64,000 nt of DNA from Escarpia spicata (taxonomy: Eukaryota > Annelida > Polychaeta > Sabellida > Siboglinidae). A program made the translations under genes and the position numbers. Each line of letters opens with the position of its first letter. Position 1 is the stretch's first letter. This document shows positions 1 through 13,300 of this stretch, piece by piece. The stretch is from positions 28,835,924-28,899,923 of the forward strand of contig OZ023209.1 of assembly GCA_963995525.1 (NCBI GenBank), in the 5' to 3' direction. Below the pieces are notes generated by a model. That model ran no database searches. It was not told the origin of the DNA and was given only the letters and a program-made list of their open reading frames with translations.

Positions 1-655
1 ATAAAATATGTACAGAACAACAATTACATTTTCAAAAATGTCCAGATGACATAGACTTGAAAACCTTATTATTTGTGTACAAAGCTTACTATAGCTGTTT
101 GCCAACAAATATTCAGTGTTTGTTTATTAGATGAGAAACAGCACACTCAATGCGAGCTAATCACGACTTAAAACGACAAAGTGTTTGTTCAACCATGCGA
201 TCAATGTCTCTTTAAATAAATTGAGTGCAATTATGGAATTCTCTATGTGATTATTTAAAAATACCAATACTGTGAATGCATTTAAACGTAAATGCAAGAA
301 CCTTTTATTTAAGAAATATATGGTCATAGAAATGTTAATACAATCATCAACAATATAATTCTGCGTTAACACGTGTATTTATCATATACTGTAAATTTGG
401 ACATGAATACCTTCCCTTACATGATATATAAAGTAAAGGAATAGCAAGTTCAATAAACGTAACTAAAATGTCTGAATGTACATGTCAGGGCCGGGTAAAC
501 TTACAGACAAGTCAATGACTTCCTGTTTACCCTCTTCAAACATTGTACAGTGTACATCCTCACTTGTGTTATAGCAAACTTGTTTGTCTTGATCATAATC
601 ATAATTGATATATATTGTTGTCGCCAATGTTTTGAATAAAAACGTTCATTCGTTC
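1..655 (+). mobile_element. LINE remnant: reverse transcriptase C-terminus and 3' tail
   Basis: Reading plus from about position 53, broken codons give a stretch typical of the end of LINE ORF2 proteins: a LLFVYKAYYSCLP motif, then HSMRANHDLKRQ, then LWNSL, then NAFKRKCKNLLF after a frame change. At least three in-frame stops and one frameshift interrupt it, so it is a dead copy. The 3' UTR-like part ends near 625-655 in a short CATTCGTT-type tandem tail. It is a different LINE family from the one at 1072-4597. The 5' part lies outside the window. Confidence 0.6.
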
Positions 656-850
656 ATCAATACACGCATGGCGAATATAACATTGCGGCATTTCCAGGAA
701 TGAAATCGCACGCTATGGAATCGACCAAGGTGGTGCCACACAGCGGATAATTAATGCTGCGTTCCAATCACCTCGTGTTTACCGTAAATACGACTTCGTA
801 ACCCTTACTTGACCCAGTTGCATAAATTTAGAAGTGGCAATCTCGAGGAG

Positions 851-1071
851 CCCATTCGGCATCTAATATATCGGTGGTGGCCCATGATTCGGTTATACCT
901 ATTATGTGAGCGTCAATATTTTATACCATCATGTTTAGTTCAGTTATTTTGTTTAATATGCTCCGTGCATTTAAACAAATGCATTTATATCCACCTTTAG
1001 AACAGTTTCCAGACTGTTCTTTGCTGATTTATTTGTGCTCTCTTTATCTATGCCTCCAGTTCCAGGCTTCT
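851..1071 (-). mobile_element. Older CR1-like LINE copy, downstream half (split by insertion)
   Basis: This segment is a diverged copy of the ORF1/ORF2 junction and ORF2 start, matching 62608-62826 of the second full copy. It continues exactly where the fragment at 4598-4676 stops, so the two are halves of one older element split by the LINE at 1072-4597. The break lies in a CTTCT that is present on both sides (1067-1071 and 4598-4602). Confidence 0.75.
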
Positions 1072-1168
1072 TTTAACATGATTTAACAAGATTGCCACCC
1101 AGAGAATTAACTCTAGGTAGCAGGTGGACAAGGAAGCCCTTGGCTTATCGAGAGTCCGACCTTTTTAT

Positions 1169-4066
1169 CTATGTGTATCCCGCCCGTCTGAGGTATGTGT
1201 CGATTTTATTTTTAAACATATTCACGCTACTAGCACCCACACAATCAGCAGGTAATCTGTTCCATTCATTTACAGTCCTTTGTGAAAATGAAAACTTTCT
1301 TATATCCAATCTACTCTGCTCCTTTGCTAATGCAAGATCATGTCCTCTAGTCCTTCTATCTTTCTTAACTGAGAGAAACATATTTCTATCAATATTTTCA
1401 TAACCCTTCAATATTTTAAACACTTCTATCTGATCTCCTCTCAATCTCCTGGTCTCTAGTGTTGTTAAACCGCATTTTTTAGGCGTATTTCATAACTAAG
1501 ATCCCTCAAATTTGGTATCATTTTAGTTGCTCTCCTCTGCACTCTTTCTAGCATATCTATGTCCTTCCTGCGATATGGCCTCCACGCTTGAATACAATAT
1601 TCTAAATGAGGCCTAACTATTGTTTTGTACAGCGGTATTATTAGCTCTTTTTCCTTATACGTTATGTTTCGCCTAATTAATCCAAGGATTTGATTTCCCT
1701 TTGAAGCTGCAATTCCGCGCTGCTCTGAAATCTTCATATCAGCACTAACGGTTAACCCTAAGTCCTTTTCTTTTACAGTAGTACTTTGTACAGTACCCCC
1801 CCATTGTATATTCTACCTCTTCGTTCCCATGTCCTATGTGGAGGCATTTACATTTCCCAAAATTGAACATCATTTGCCACTTTTCAGACCATTTGATCAA
1901 CCTGTCAAGATCATCTTGTAAATGCTGTCTATCTCCATCACTTTTAATCCTTCTAAACACTTTTGTATCATCCGCAAATTTCAACACCTTGCTTGTTATT
2001 TCATCATCCAAATCGTTGATGTATATTAAGAATAATATAGGACCTAATACTGATCCCTGTGGTACCCCACTCAATACCGATTTCCAGTTTGAAGCCTCCC
2101 CATCAACTACTACACGTTGTCTTCTGTCAATCAGCCATTGTTCTATCCAGTTTATTATACCATTTCCTATGCCATGGGCCTTTAGTTTAAGCAGTAATCT
2201 TTGATGTGGTACTTTGTCAAAAGCTTTTTGAAAATCTAAGTAGACGATATCTACTGGTGATCCCTCATCTACCCACTTAGTGATGTCTTCCAAAAAACAT
2301 AACATATTTGTTAAGCATGACCTCGCTTTAAAAAAACCATGTTGAGATGGGTTTATCAAGTTTTGTTTAACAAGAAAATCCACCATGTGATCTTTAATTA
2401 GTCTTTCTAATAATTTACAAATCACTGACGTTAAACTCACTGGTCTATAGTTCTCTGACTTGTTTCTCGAACCTTTTTTGAATAACGGTATAATGTTTGC
2501 TTCTTTCCATTCTAAAGGAACCACTCCCTCTTCTAATGACAAGTTGAAAACTGTTGCAAGTGGTATGCTAATTTGTTCTACAATTTCCAATAGTAGTTTG
2601 GGTGGAATACCATCCAATCCAGGTGATTTATTCTCCTTCATAGCCCTTATTTTCTTAGCTACCATTTCCGGGGTTACAATTAATTGTCCTAAATAGTCTG
2701 AATCTGCCCCCTTGAACTTAGCCTCTGGTATTGGCAGTGAACTAATATCTTCCCTGGTAAACACTGAACTAAAGTACTCATTCAGGTCTTCTGCCCTTAT
2801 GAATCCCTCTGATATTATATTTCCAGCACTATCTTCTAGAGGACCGACCTTATCTTGAACTTTCTGTTTGCTTCGAACATACGCATAAAAACTCTTGCTG
2901 TCATGTTTTATATTACTAGCTAATTGTTGTTCATAGCTTCTCTTTGAATTTCTAATTTCAGCTGTAGCTTGGTTAAGTGCTTCTTTATAATTGTTGTAGT
3001 CTTCATCATTTCCAGTACATCTATATGACTTCCACATCATTTGTTTATACTTAATTTTTTTAATGGCTTCTTTCGATAAGTGTTTCTTTTTGGACCGTTT
3101 TCCTTGTTTTTTGAAAGGTACAAATTTATCGATTATGCACTTAATTTCACTCTTTAATATATTCCAGCATTATGTTGCCGTCTTATTTTTCAGTGTCTTA
3201 TTCCAGTCTATCTTTGCTAAATATTTCCTCATGTCCTTATACCTTCCTTTGTGGAAATTTCTCCTATACTGCTTTTTGCTATTCCTTTCTGATTTTACTT
3301 TGATGGTAAAATGTATCTGGTTGTGATCGCTACTCCCCAGTGGCTCACATATCTTGACATTGTCAACTAATTCATTCTGTGAGGACAAAACTAGGTCTAA
3401 CACATTCTCACCCCTGGTTGGTTCTAGCACATGTTGAGAAAGGAATGTATCTTGAACTAAAACTAAAAACTTGTGGTCCTCTCTCCCCATACTCTGTAGA
3501 GATTTCCATTGTATATGCCCATGGTTAAAATCCCCCATAATAATACAGTCCCGTTTGCTTACTTCCCTTATAGCGTTTTGTATTTTTTCATTCTCTTCTA
3601 TGCTTATGTTTGGACTTCGATAAACTAACCCAACTGTTAACGTTGAGTTTCCTGTAACTATGTTACACCAAACAGCTTCTTCGCAATCTGCTTCTCTTTC
3701 TAATTTTATTTCATAAGCCTGAATAGATTCTTTAATATATAAAATAACTCCACCTCCCTTTCTTCCTATTCTATCTTTTCTAAACATTACATATCCTGTC
3801 AGTCCCAATTCAGCATCTGATATATCGGTGGTGGTCCAGGATTCGGTTATACCTATTATATGAGGGTCAATATCTTCTACCATAATGTTTAGTTCACTTC
3901 TTTTGTTTACTATACTCCTTGCATTTAAACAAACACATTTATATCCAGCTTCAGAAGAGTTTTCCAGACTGTTATTTGTTGATTTATTTGTGCTGTCTTT
4001 ATCTATGCCTCCATTTTCAGGCCTTTCTGTGAGTCCCCCCTGCGAATCTAGTTTAAACAGATGCAA
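1169..4066 (-). pseudogene. LINE copy 1 ORF2: endonuclease-reverse transcriptase, broken
   Basis: The parts in order are: endonuclease (4066-3170, with CLNARSIVNK near its start, GITESW, GDFNHGHIQW and SSDHNQI motifs); reverse transcriptase (3040-1745, with LDFQKAFDKVPH, SGVPQGSVLGPILFLIYINDL and the catalytic FADDTKVF); then the C-terminal connection domain (1737-1465 and 1444-1169, ending in DRRTRGHD...FSFSQRTVNEWN). Frame changes near 3170-3040, 1740 and 1450-1465 inactivate it. The RT active-site residues are still intact. ORF2 is in the -1 frame relative to ORF1 and overlaps its end. Confidence 0.88.
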
Positions 4067-4594
4067 CCTGTCCCACTGTCAACAGATTGCAGCAGATTCT
4101 CTGAGAAAACTGCTGCCCCCTTTCCACTAAGATGGAAGCCATCTCTCATGTACATATCTTCCCTCCCAACAAAGTATCCCCATAAATCTGTGAATCCCAC
4201 CCCCTCTTCTTCACACATCTGCTCAGCTAGTGCATTGATCGCCATCCTCTTGCAGTTTCTATATGTTGCCCCCCTTCCTCCCATTACTGGCAAAATTCCT
4301 GACAAAATAACCTGTTCAACTTTCGTCTTCTTTAGCTTCCTCACTAACTGTCTATACTTCTGTACTATCGCAGTTGTTCCCTCCCTGTCTGCATTATTTG
4401 TTCCTACATGTACCAGTATAGACCCCCCCCTTGCCATGTCCCAATACCTTCTCTACCCTGTCAGTTACATGTTCAATCCTAGCCCCCGGTAAACAAACAA
4501 CGATGTCCTTCCCCTCGCTCAGTGTCTTGTCCGTCTTTCTCATAATGGAGTCACCCATAAACACCCTCTCTTTCCTCATTGCCCCCTCAATCAC
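4048..4594 (-). pseudogene. LINE copy 1 ORF1: SGNH/GDSL-type hydrolase, frameshifted
   Basis: The upstream reading frame (4594-4394) holds the SGNH block I motif FMGDSIMRK. The downstream frame (4437-4048) holds block III HVGTNNA and block V MRDGFHLSGKG, i.e. the Ser, Gly/Asn and Asp-His positions of an SGNH esterase. The frame changes within a run of nine C at about 4422-4430, where the second copy has CCCTCCC; slippage in this run broke the gene. SGNH ORF1 proteins are known in CR1/L2-type LINEs. ORF1 ends with a UUUAAAC heptamer directly before its UAG. Confidence 0.8.
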
Positions 4595-4597
4595 TGC

Positions 4598-4676
4598 CTT
4601 CTCTGTGAATTCACCTGCGCATTTGGTTTAAATAAATGCAACCTGCTCCACTGTCAACAGATCGCAGCAGGTGAGT
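4598..4676 (-). mobile_element. Older CR1-like LINE copy, upstream half
   Basis: This short stretch repeats the ORF1-end/ORF2-start junction also seen at 4021-4095 and 62822-62900. It includes the GTTTAAA (UUUAAAC on the element strand) at 4626-4632, but the following stop codon has mutated. It joins perfectly with 851-1071 once the inserted LINE is removed. Homology fades near 4676. Confidence 0.7.
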
Positions 4677-6660
4677 GAGCAGGAATAATGGTGAGTATGC
4701 TGTCCCCTCCGCCGTGGGCCAACCCCTTCCGTCCCTGTGAGATCCTAGACACGCCACTGTCCAAATATCGTACTTAACCCATCTGTGCATATATGTTGTA
4801 TCGATTTCCTATTTTTAGTTCAGTCTTTTGTTACGACAATGTAATTAGCCCGTCGTCACACATGCAACAGCGCGTGTGCGCAATAGGACATGCTCAGTGT
4901 GTCATATTGAGCTCGAGGAGTAGACAGGTAAGTAGGTCATCGCTCTACCAACAAGGTAACAACGGTCGGCAGTGTGTTTTTGAAATGACCCACGAGTGAC
5001 GCCATTACAACAGTGGTCGGATGATTAAGACATTACGGGCAGGCCACGACCGTCTAATATAACATATTCGTGAATTTGGACACCTGTCGCGTAAGTGTTC
5101 TTACTGTTTATCCTACCTGGGTTAGATTAATTGGCCATGGAGGCCTTATGCTTAACGCAATGCAGTTCGAATGCCCTGTTCAGTAGACTGTGTGTATCTA
5201 GTTGTACCGTATAACACCAGTAACCGCATCCGCGGAATCCTCGCTATTACTGGGCGAATAACGGGTTTAAATTGTTACATTGTGGGGAATGCGAAGATGT
5301 TTGGTTTGGTGTCCAGTTGAAGTGGTCAGCACTACGTGAGTAACTAGGTCAACCTGCAAAGTGACAATTATGAACTTGTCCTGATACAGACACGCAACAG
5401 GTAAACAAAGCCAGGTGTCAAGGATCAGTCAACGCTCTCAACTGGTCGGTATTTTGATGTTGCTGATCAACAGAGTACAACTCTTCTACAAACAATGGGA
5501 TTAGATAGCGCCGGTGACCGATCTAATTGCATTGTTCGTGTAAGTGGTATTAATTAAGGCGGCTAGACACCGTTGTGTTCTGCTGTTACGGTGTTGGGAC
5601 ATTTGAAGTCGCGTGAGTTTGAAAGTTGTATTACTAAGCAACATATAGTAATTAATATATTAAAATTGTGCGTGACTGCGACTAACATTCTAGTAAAACC
5701 AGAGAGGGGAATCGGCATCGTTCTGTGCACTACGGGTGCAGCTAATACATGCCCGGTCATTGTTAGATTTACTCGAGTGTCGCAATTAATCAAGGATTAT
5801 CCGGCCTAGTGCGTGGCTTTACGTGCAGACGGGTTGGGTAAAGCATACCTTTTCAAATATCAAACATTCGCTGTAAATAAGGTAATCAAATGACTTCTTT
5901 CATAACGATCACGAATTGTCGTTCTTTTTCCGTGAGGCCCACCAGTGCCATACTCGTCGCTTTCCTTATATATTTGCTATCTCCCACTCCCCGCGTCCCA
6001 AGGCTCCACACTACCATTCCGTGAACAATCTGACCTCAGCATATGCCCCAGACCCCAACAATTATTCGTCGGCATCATCCAGTTACATTGTATTATGCAC
6101 GAAGGCCTGATGTGTATGCCTGGTATCTATGCGGTCATAGCAATGCTATAACATTTTAACTGTATTCACATCTATATAATAACGCAATCTTAATAATATT
6201 TTATTTTTATTATCCATGTTGTTATCATTTTTTCAGTCTTATGTTTTGGAAGACAATTCCAACACCTACAAATCCCAGTTTACCAGTTGTAGTTGCCACC
6301 CATTTAATTCCTTCGTTTTGTCAATGTACATTATAGTGACATTACATTTCTTTCCACAATTTTGTCCACCTGGACAAGAACATAAGTACTCATACGTGTA
6401 ACAATTTGATATCCTGTCAGCGCTACGCAGACACATGTTCTCCGATTGTCACACGAATAATAACTATAATAATTTGTCAACGTGGCAACTGACAACTTCA
6501 CGAAATCATGGGTGTCCCCACAATTAATCCAGACCAGGGTCCAGCAATTGCTAACTTCATCTCTTTTCTCTTTTGGAAACAATCTGTCTTGGAAAACCTC
6601 TCTCTCTTGCTTCCCATGACCATATTTGCAGTGTTAATTCACGTGATATTGCGATAAATA
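4677..6660. other. Intergenic, no gene recognised
   Basis: The open frames here are short, lack splice-consistent extensions and resemble no family I know. Nothing beyond ordinary AT-rich and mixed sequence is seen until the GA tract. Confidence 0.5.
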
Positions 6661-6668
6661 TATATATA

Positions 6669-6907
<239 letters not shown>

Positions 6908-7101
6908 AGACAGAAGGGTGATCTCAAAAGTTTCTACTATCTCAATTTCGAGAAGATACCAACTGTATTAATGTACATTAACATTCATGATCTCTACCAC
7001 CCAGCAAGCAGCAATTGTTTATTTTCTATTTTACCTCTCATGTGTACTATTTCTTATTGTGGCAACCGTTATGATCGGCACACGTGTTATTCAGACGGAA
7101 G

Positions 7102-7310
7102 ATGCGTGCCACGGACCAGGTGGTGAGGCGAGCCTTCCTGTGCTGTCTGCTTCTGCCACTCCTTGGCTTCGTCTCCATCGTTCTGTTTGGGCACCAAAGT
7201 CGTCAGTCGGCGAGCTCAAGCGACAACTCACAGTCCCACAAGCGCACGAAGAGACAGGACCCGGGAATAGGGGACGAGAGCCAGAAAACATACGAAGTGA
7301 AGAGTTCCAG
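7102..7310 (+). CDS. GH65 gene exon 1: signal anchor and linker
   Basis: The start was chosen at the first ATG of the frame that splices in phase to exon 2; upstream there is no in-frame ATG near it. Arg2, Arg9 and Arg10 precede about 19 hydrophobic residues (11-29), followed by a Ser/Lys-rich low-complexity linker. This is either a cleaved signal peptide or a type II anchor. The donor is AG|GTATGA. The human homologue lacks this region. Confidence 0.8.
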
Positions 7311-10300
7311 GTATGAGTTGGATAACACAGTACTCGGATGATCAGTCTGATGTTTCTGCAAAGTCGACTGTTGCATTTGTTTAGATAATAACAATTGTCT
7401 TACATCAATAGTTGGTACGTTTCTGTCTTCAAGGCATAAACTATGCGGCAGAAATACTTTCTGTCCTGTAAACAGAAATACCTTTCTCCTAAAATGTCTG
7501 TCTTAAGGGCAGACACTCCAAAATTGTCATTGTTTTATACGTGTTTATTTATTATCAATATCAGCATTCCTGTTTCACATTCTGTGATGTCCACCGCAAC
7601 TAGTTCACCCTCCCCATAGCAACACTCACACATCGTCCGCACAAATACACCGGTTCTTCAAATACCCCAACTACCAAAGCCCAGTAGAAGGATCCAAGCT
7701 CTAACTCTGATACCATTTCAACAAACAATGTGCTGAGTTCAAGTACTGTACGATAAAGAAACGTGATGTCTATAACCACCCAGGACTCTTGATTTCACGC
7801 ATCAGCGCCACATGTTAACACTAAAGCCACTTCTCCAATCCCATTCAATCATTTTCAATATCCACTCTCCAAACAAAGATCACATGCAAAGATCACATAT
7901 TTTGTTCTCTCTCTCCTGTTGCAAGATATCTCTAGTAACGGTTAAACAAGAAGATTATCATAAAATAGACGAAGAAACCAAGCAAAACTAAACTTGACCA
8001 CTTGTTGAATAAAGGGACGCATGTTTAGATATGTGTTGCATTCTCCATCCGAATACACGCGATACGTGCCAACTGAGTTACATTCTAGACCTGCCAGTGT
8101 AATCTCGCTGTCAAGTGGGCTACTTGCAACAACCATACTGCTTAGGGTCACTCATCTGATTAAAGAACACGTGATGTATATAACTCCCATAGAAGTGGCA
8201 ATTTTAGCCCTGCATTATTATTATATAGATATCCTATTAATAATACACATGGATTGCATCGCTATGATGTCGTAGAGTACTGGGGAGTGGTATGCTGGCA
8301 TTGAAGCAAGACTGTCCTGACGCAACATGTGTTATGTCGTATAAATAAGAGACGATGCATACGATGTATTTTTGAATGAGTAACTCTACGTAGCACATAT
8401 ACTAATAGAAGACGTTGATATTTTACGATTATACTCTACTATGACAATGACGCACAAGTGCTATATACTCCCACCTAAGAATTATTAGTATTGGTCTAAA
8501 GTTCGGTTGCTCCTCTTAGGCCAAGCTATTTTAAAGACGTAACCACCGACGAGTGACCTAATTCATGTCAAATTAAACAGAAGATGCCCCGTGTTGTTAG
8601 TTGATAGTATATTTAGGTACGGTTTATATGTCTGGTTCACACTACTTGTCAACAATATGCTTTTTGCGTCATCTAAGCGTTTACCTCATGTGTCAAACAT
8701 ACTCTTCCAGTAAATATCTAGCCGACAAGAATAATAAATATATGAGACAGTCAGGGTAGCGAAAACCATTGGCAGATTAGGTTACCAACGTTGGGCGAAA
8801 CATACCTCACAGACAAAATATATTCGGTACTTGTTAAGAAATGGTGGTTTTGAGAAAAGGCCTATTCTGTTTTTCACGACAAAAACGATGCAACAAACGG
8901 CTATAAAAAAGTGAGTGCTGTACCGACGATTTTTTGCGCGGTTACCCGTTGTCTGTTAACGACGTAACAGAGATGTATGCATCACTACGTTGCTACCCAT
9001 AGACGTGCGGTATTAACAGTACATAACTGCCTACTCGCAGGTTGTATAATCAAACCACGGCTACCTTTGTGCAAGCCTAACGAAGCCGTAAATCTCAAAA
9101 AGCATGCACCGATGGTTCGGCATTGCGTTTTACACAAAGACATAGTGTAGTGTAGTGTATGTATGTCAAACCTGTACTTAGAGTGTGTAAAAGCAATGCA
9201 TCGGCTTGTCATTTAACATACTATAAAAACGATGCCATTTACTACATTTAACCTTTTTTTGCGTTACCTATATATTTTGGTGCGTAGACAATTCATAAGA
9301 TAGTAGCGACAATATATATCGTGTAGCTGACTCCAGAACATAATCAGTTGTTTAGTAGAATCAAATACATTGAGTAAGATCTCATTCCTCCATTATGTTT
9401 CGCATAACATGCAACTCTGTCATGCTGCGTTACCGTGACAAGGCTGCAGTGACCTCAGTGTGCTAATGCCTGTCTGCAGACTGCCGATGATGCCGGACGA
9501 CAAGACAGTGAACCAGCGCTACATGCCAACCCTCGGCAACGGACACCTGGCGACAACGGTATTCGGTGACGGAATCTACATGAATGGCTTCTATTCGGGT
9601 GTCGGAAGTGAGTACGTCGTCTATGCTAGCCTATCATATACGTTGTACACACTACTGATTTATAACGGTGTGCGTTGTCCGTTTTTTGCAACACCCTGTG
9701 ACCAGGAGGTGGGTTGGCCAAAGGAATAAGAGAATACATCCATCATTGAAATCGAACCATCCCAACATCGTATTGGAATGTGACACACCTTCCAACCACG
9801 TGCACTGAAATATGAACCCAACTCTTATTGGTAAAAATATTGTTAGCAAACTGAGGTACATTGGAAGTTGACACACATAAAAATTCAGTGCACTGAAAAG
9901 TGAACCCACCTCTTGTTTCTTCGCCATCACCCTCCCATGCACTGTATAAATTACGACAATCGTAGGCCAGTTTGATCGTCGGGAGCATACGCCGCTGATA
10001 CAAATTCCCCACTGGTTCCTGCAGGGGTGGTGGCGTAGTGGTTATATAGTCGAACACTCAATCGAGAGATTCCGGGTTCGAATCCTCCTGCCGCCGTGTC
10101 GAACCTTGGGCAAGTTCGTTCACCCCACGTTGGTCCAGTTAACCCAGCTGTATGAGTGTGTGCCTAACTATGGACAGTGGTGGATATTTTGTATACAAAT
10201 CATTATCACATTTATACACGAATAGTCTTCGCACAATAATTGTGGTGTGGCTGAATACCTCCCTAGGAATGAATCCTACCCTATATAAGAACTTTACTTT

Positions 10301-13300
10301 AGATCGTCCTCTTTTTCTCTTCCCTGGTGAATTCCATGTGTGAGCTGGCTTTCTTGTGATGGGGGTCTACTGGGTGTTTGTTTTAGTTAGACCAGTCCTC
10401 CAATTTAGCATTTGGTTTCGTGACTCAAGCATATGTTTTAAGAGCGCATGCAATCGACAGAATGTATGTAAATTACATAAGAACAATCTCGTTCCGGTTC
10501 GTTGAAGTTGCGGGTGCGCACCCTGTAGATCAAACTTTTGCGGAATTATTATACATGTCATTTCTACAACATATGTTTTGTAGCCGAGTCCCATCGGGCG
10601 AAGATTCCGGCTATGATCATGGGTCGAGTCAGATTAGCTGACTCCGAGATGGATAGTCGCGCATACCGCAAGTATGTCTTCAACGCCGAAGAAGGTGAGG
10701 GCCGCTTTAGATGCCAACTTATCCAACATCTATAAAGCGCAGAACATTCTTCAGGATAGTTCATTGTTACATAATATATTTCGTCTTAACATATTCCGAT
10801 ATTCGTATTGTCTGTGGCATAGGCGTTCGTATCTTGTCATCCAGGCTTCGCAGTACGTCGGATGTCCCTGTCGAATGACGTCATCATACCCACGTGATCT
10901 GTCCAACCTCGCTTTAATTGGTCCGTTATTGTCACATCATTTGTAACGTCATCTGCACAGAGTAATCTTTGTAAGCAACACTAGGAATAAAACGTGTCTC
11001 TCGTGTACACTGTGTTGAGCGCATTGCTAGCAGTAGCTTCCGTAAGCAACACTAGGAATAAAACGTGTCCCTCGCGTACACTGTGTTGAGCGCATTGCTA
11101 GCAGTAGCTGCCGTAAGCAACACTAGGAATAAAACGTGTCCCTCGCGTACACTGTGTTGACCGCATTGCTAGCAGTAGCTTCCGTAAGCAACACTAGGAA
11201 TAAAACGTGTCCCTCGCGTACACTGTGTTGAGCGCATTGCTAGCAGTAGCTTCCGTAAGCAACACTAGGAATAAAACGTGTCCCTCGCGTACACTGTGTT
11301 GAGCGCATTGCTAGCAGTAGCTTCCGTAAACAACACTAGGAATAAAACGTGTCCCTCGCGTACACTGTGTTGAGCGCATTGCTAGCAATAGCTTCCGTAA
11401 GCAACACTAGGAATAAAACGTGTCCCTCGCGTACACTGTGTTGAGCGCATTTCTAGCAGTAGCTTCCGTAAGCAACACTAGGAATAAAACTTGTCCCTCA
11501 CGTACACTGTGTTGAGCGCATTGCTAGCAGTAGCTTCCGTAAGCAGCACTAGGAATAAAACGTGTCCCTCGCGTACACTGTGTTGAGCGCATTGCTAGCA
11601 GTAGCTTCCGTAAGCAACACTAGGAATAAAACGTGTCCCTCGCGTACACTGTGTTGAGCGCATTGCTAGCAGTAGCTTCCGTAAGCAACACTAGGAATAA
11701 AACGTGTCCCTCGCGTACACTGTGTTGAGCGCATTGCTAGCAGTAGCTTCCGTAAGCAACACTAGGAATAAAACGTGTCCCTCGCGTACACTGTGTTGAG
11801 CGCATTGCTGCAGTAGCTGCCGTGTGATTCTATTCCTTTCACACATTGTATTATATATAGTTTTTGAAGAATTATCAGTATTCAATAGCAGTATACAGCT
11901 AGAATTATATATGTGTGCTACATTGTAATGTTTTCGTTGCTACGATTATTTTTTCGAACCTCTGACAGTATATTGCTGGACACTCTTTGGGATAGATCGT
12001 TTGTATGCAAACAAGTTCTTTTTGACACACCCAGTACGTACGAAAGTTGGCGTGACACGCTGACGAAATACATTACAAGGTAAAATCACGCATTGGATAT
12101 GTCAAAAAGAAATTGTTTGCGTAACCCTGACAGCATATTTATTGATGTTGTTTGCTTTCCGTGCTGTAGGTGTGTTCATGGAGACGATAGACTGTGACTT
12201 TGCCTACATCGAGCACCGAATGTACATGCACCAAAAATATATTCGTCTGTTCGTCAGTGACATATACGCCGTCAAGGTACGTTGTTTGTTACATCAATTT
12301 CGAACATATATTGGCCAGATTGAAACTATACATATTTTGTATCTTTACGCATAAATGAAATGTCGATGGAAGTTCGCATACCTCTCAACATGATTGGCAT
12401 AACAGTAAAAGGCAAGGTTTGTATTTAGTAAATTGTAGCAAAGTTTAATATTTCCATTACGGATTATTCATTTCAGTTATCTTGTACTATACGATATATA
12501 ACAAATGTATTCAAGTTAAACTATTGAATAGTATGATGTACTAATTGTATTTACATACGTCATGTGCAACAGGCTGACTAGGAGAGTTTCTTTTAAATAT
12601 TACACATATTCCTCCAAGCGTAATAACTGGAACTTAATTTTCCATCCGAGCAATACAAGAATGTCTTCTATAGCGAAAGTCATGTATTATGAGGTGTGCT
12701 GCTGCGTTTGGAGACGGAAATCCTGTTGTACCACATATAAACTATTCTGGTGTCTTTCAGATAGGCGATGCCATTGAAGATCAAAACTAGACATGTAACC
12801 AACTGTCGTTGAAATCATTGACATTCAATTATAATTTATAGAAACCTGACTCACACGGTGGGGGACTGTTGACAATCACGTATCCGGATTTGGACGTTTC
12901 AAAGAGCATCGTCTTCAACGAAAGAGTGCGCTACAATTCTAATTGGTACGTCGTCAAATGATTCAACATGTCGCATGTCAACTGAACAGGAAACAAGTAG
13001 ACACGTGTTTGTCTTTTAACTGCATCAGTATCGTAATGTTTGGTCTGTCTTAGTGGTCCTATATAAAAAATATAAGGGTAAGTTATTATATAGCACAGTA
13101 TCAGGTAATCAGGACTGCTCAAAACGCTTTATACTTTATCTCCCTGGCAGACCTGTTCAATCGAACACCTTCTCGACTTCTCTTGGAAGCATTCAGCCAC
13201 GCTGCAATTAATACGCAAATACTATTCGTACAGAAATACCCACCACTGTCTATAGCCAGGTGTTTCTAAAGCACACATTTTCACGACACAAATCCTGGCC

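Larger units (their letters stand above)
1072..4597 (-). mobile_element. CR1-like LINE, 5'-truncated copy 1 with ORF1 and ORF2 remains
   Basis: This is a non-LTR retrotransposon on the minus strand. From its 5' side it carries the end of ORF1 (SGNH/GDSL hydrolase), then ORF2 with an apurinic-type endonuclease and a reverse transcriptase. A 3' UTR follows, with an imperfect stem-loop (1093-1122) and a short tail of repeated CTTGTTAAAT-like units. It is about 85-90% similar by eye to the copy at 59869-63690. It is 5'-truncated inside ORF1 at 4597 and flanked by a 5-bp duplication, CTTCT. Several frameshifts make it inactive. Confidence 0.9.

Noticed and set aside
6987..7316. Alternative frame over GH65 exon 1 beginning with a hydrophobic stretch
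   Set aside because: It does not splice in phase to exon 2, whereas the frame from 7102 joins all 13 exons.
10971..11822. Regularly spaced repeats, considered as a CRISPR-like array
   Set aside because: The units are contiguous with no unique spacers, in a eukaryotic intron; it is a minisatellite. The same holds for 30039-30497.
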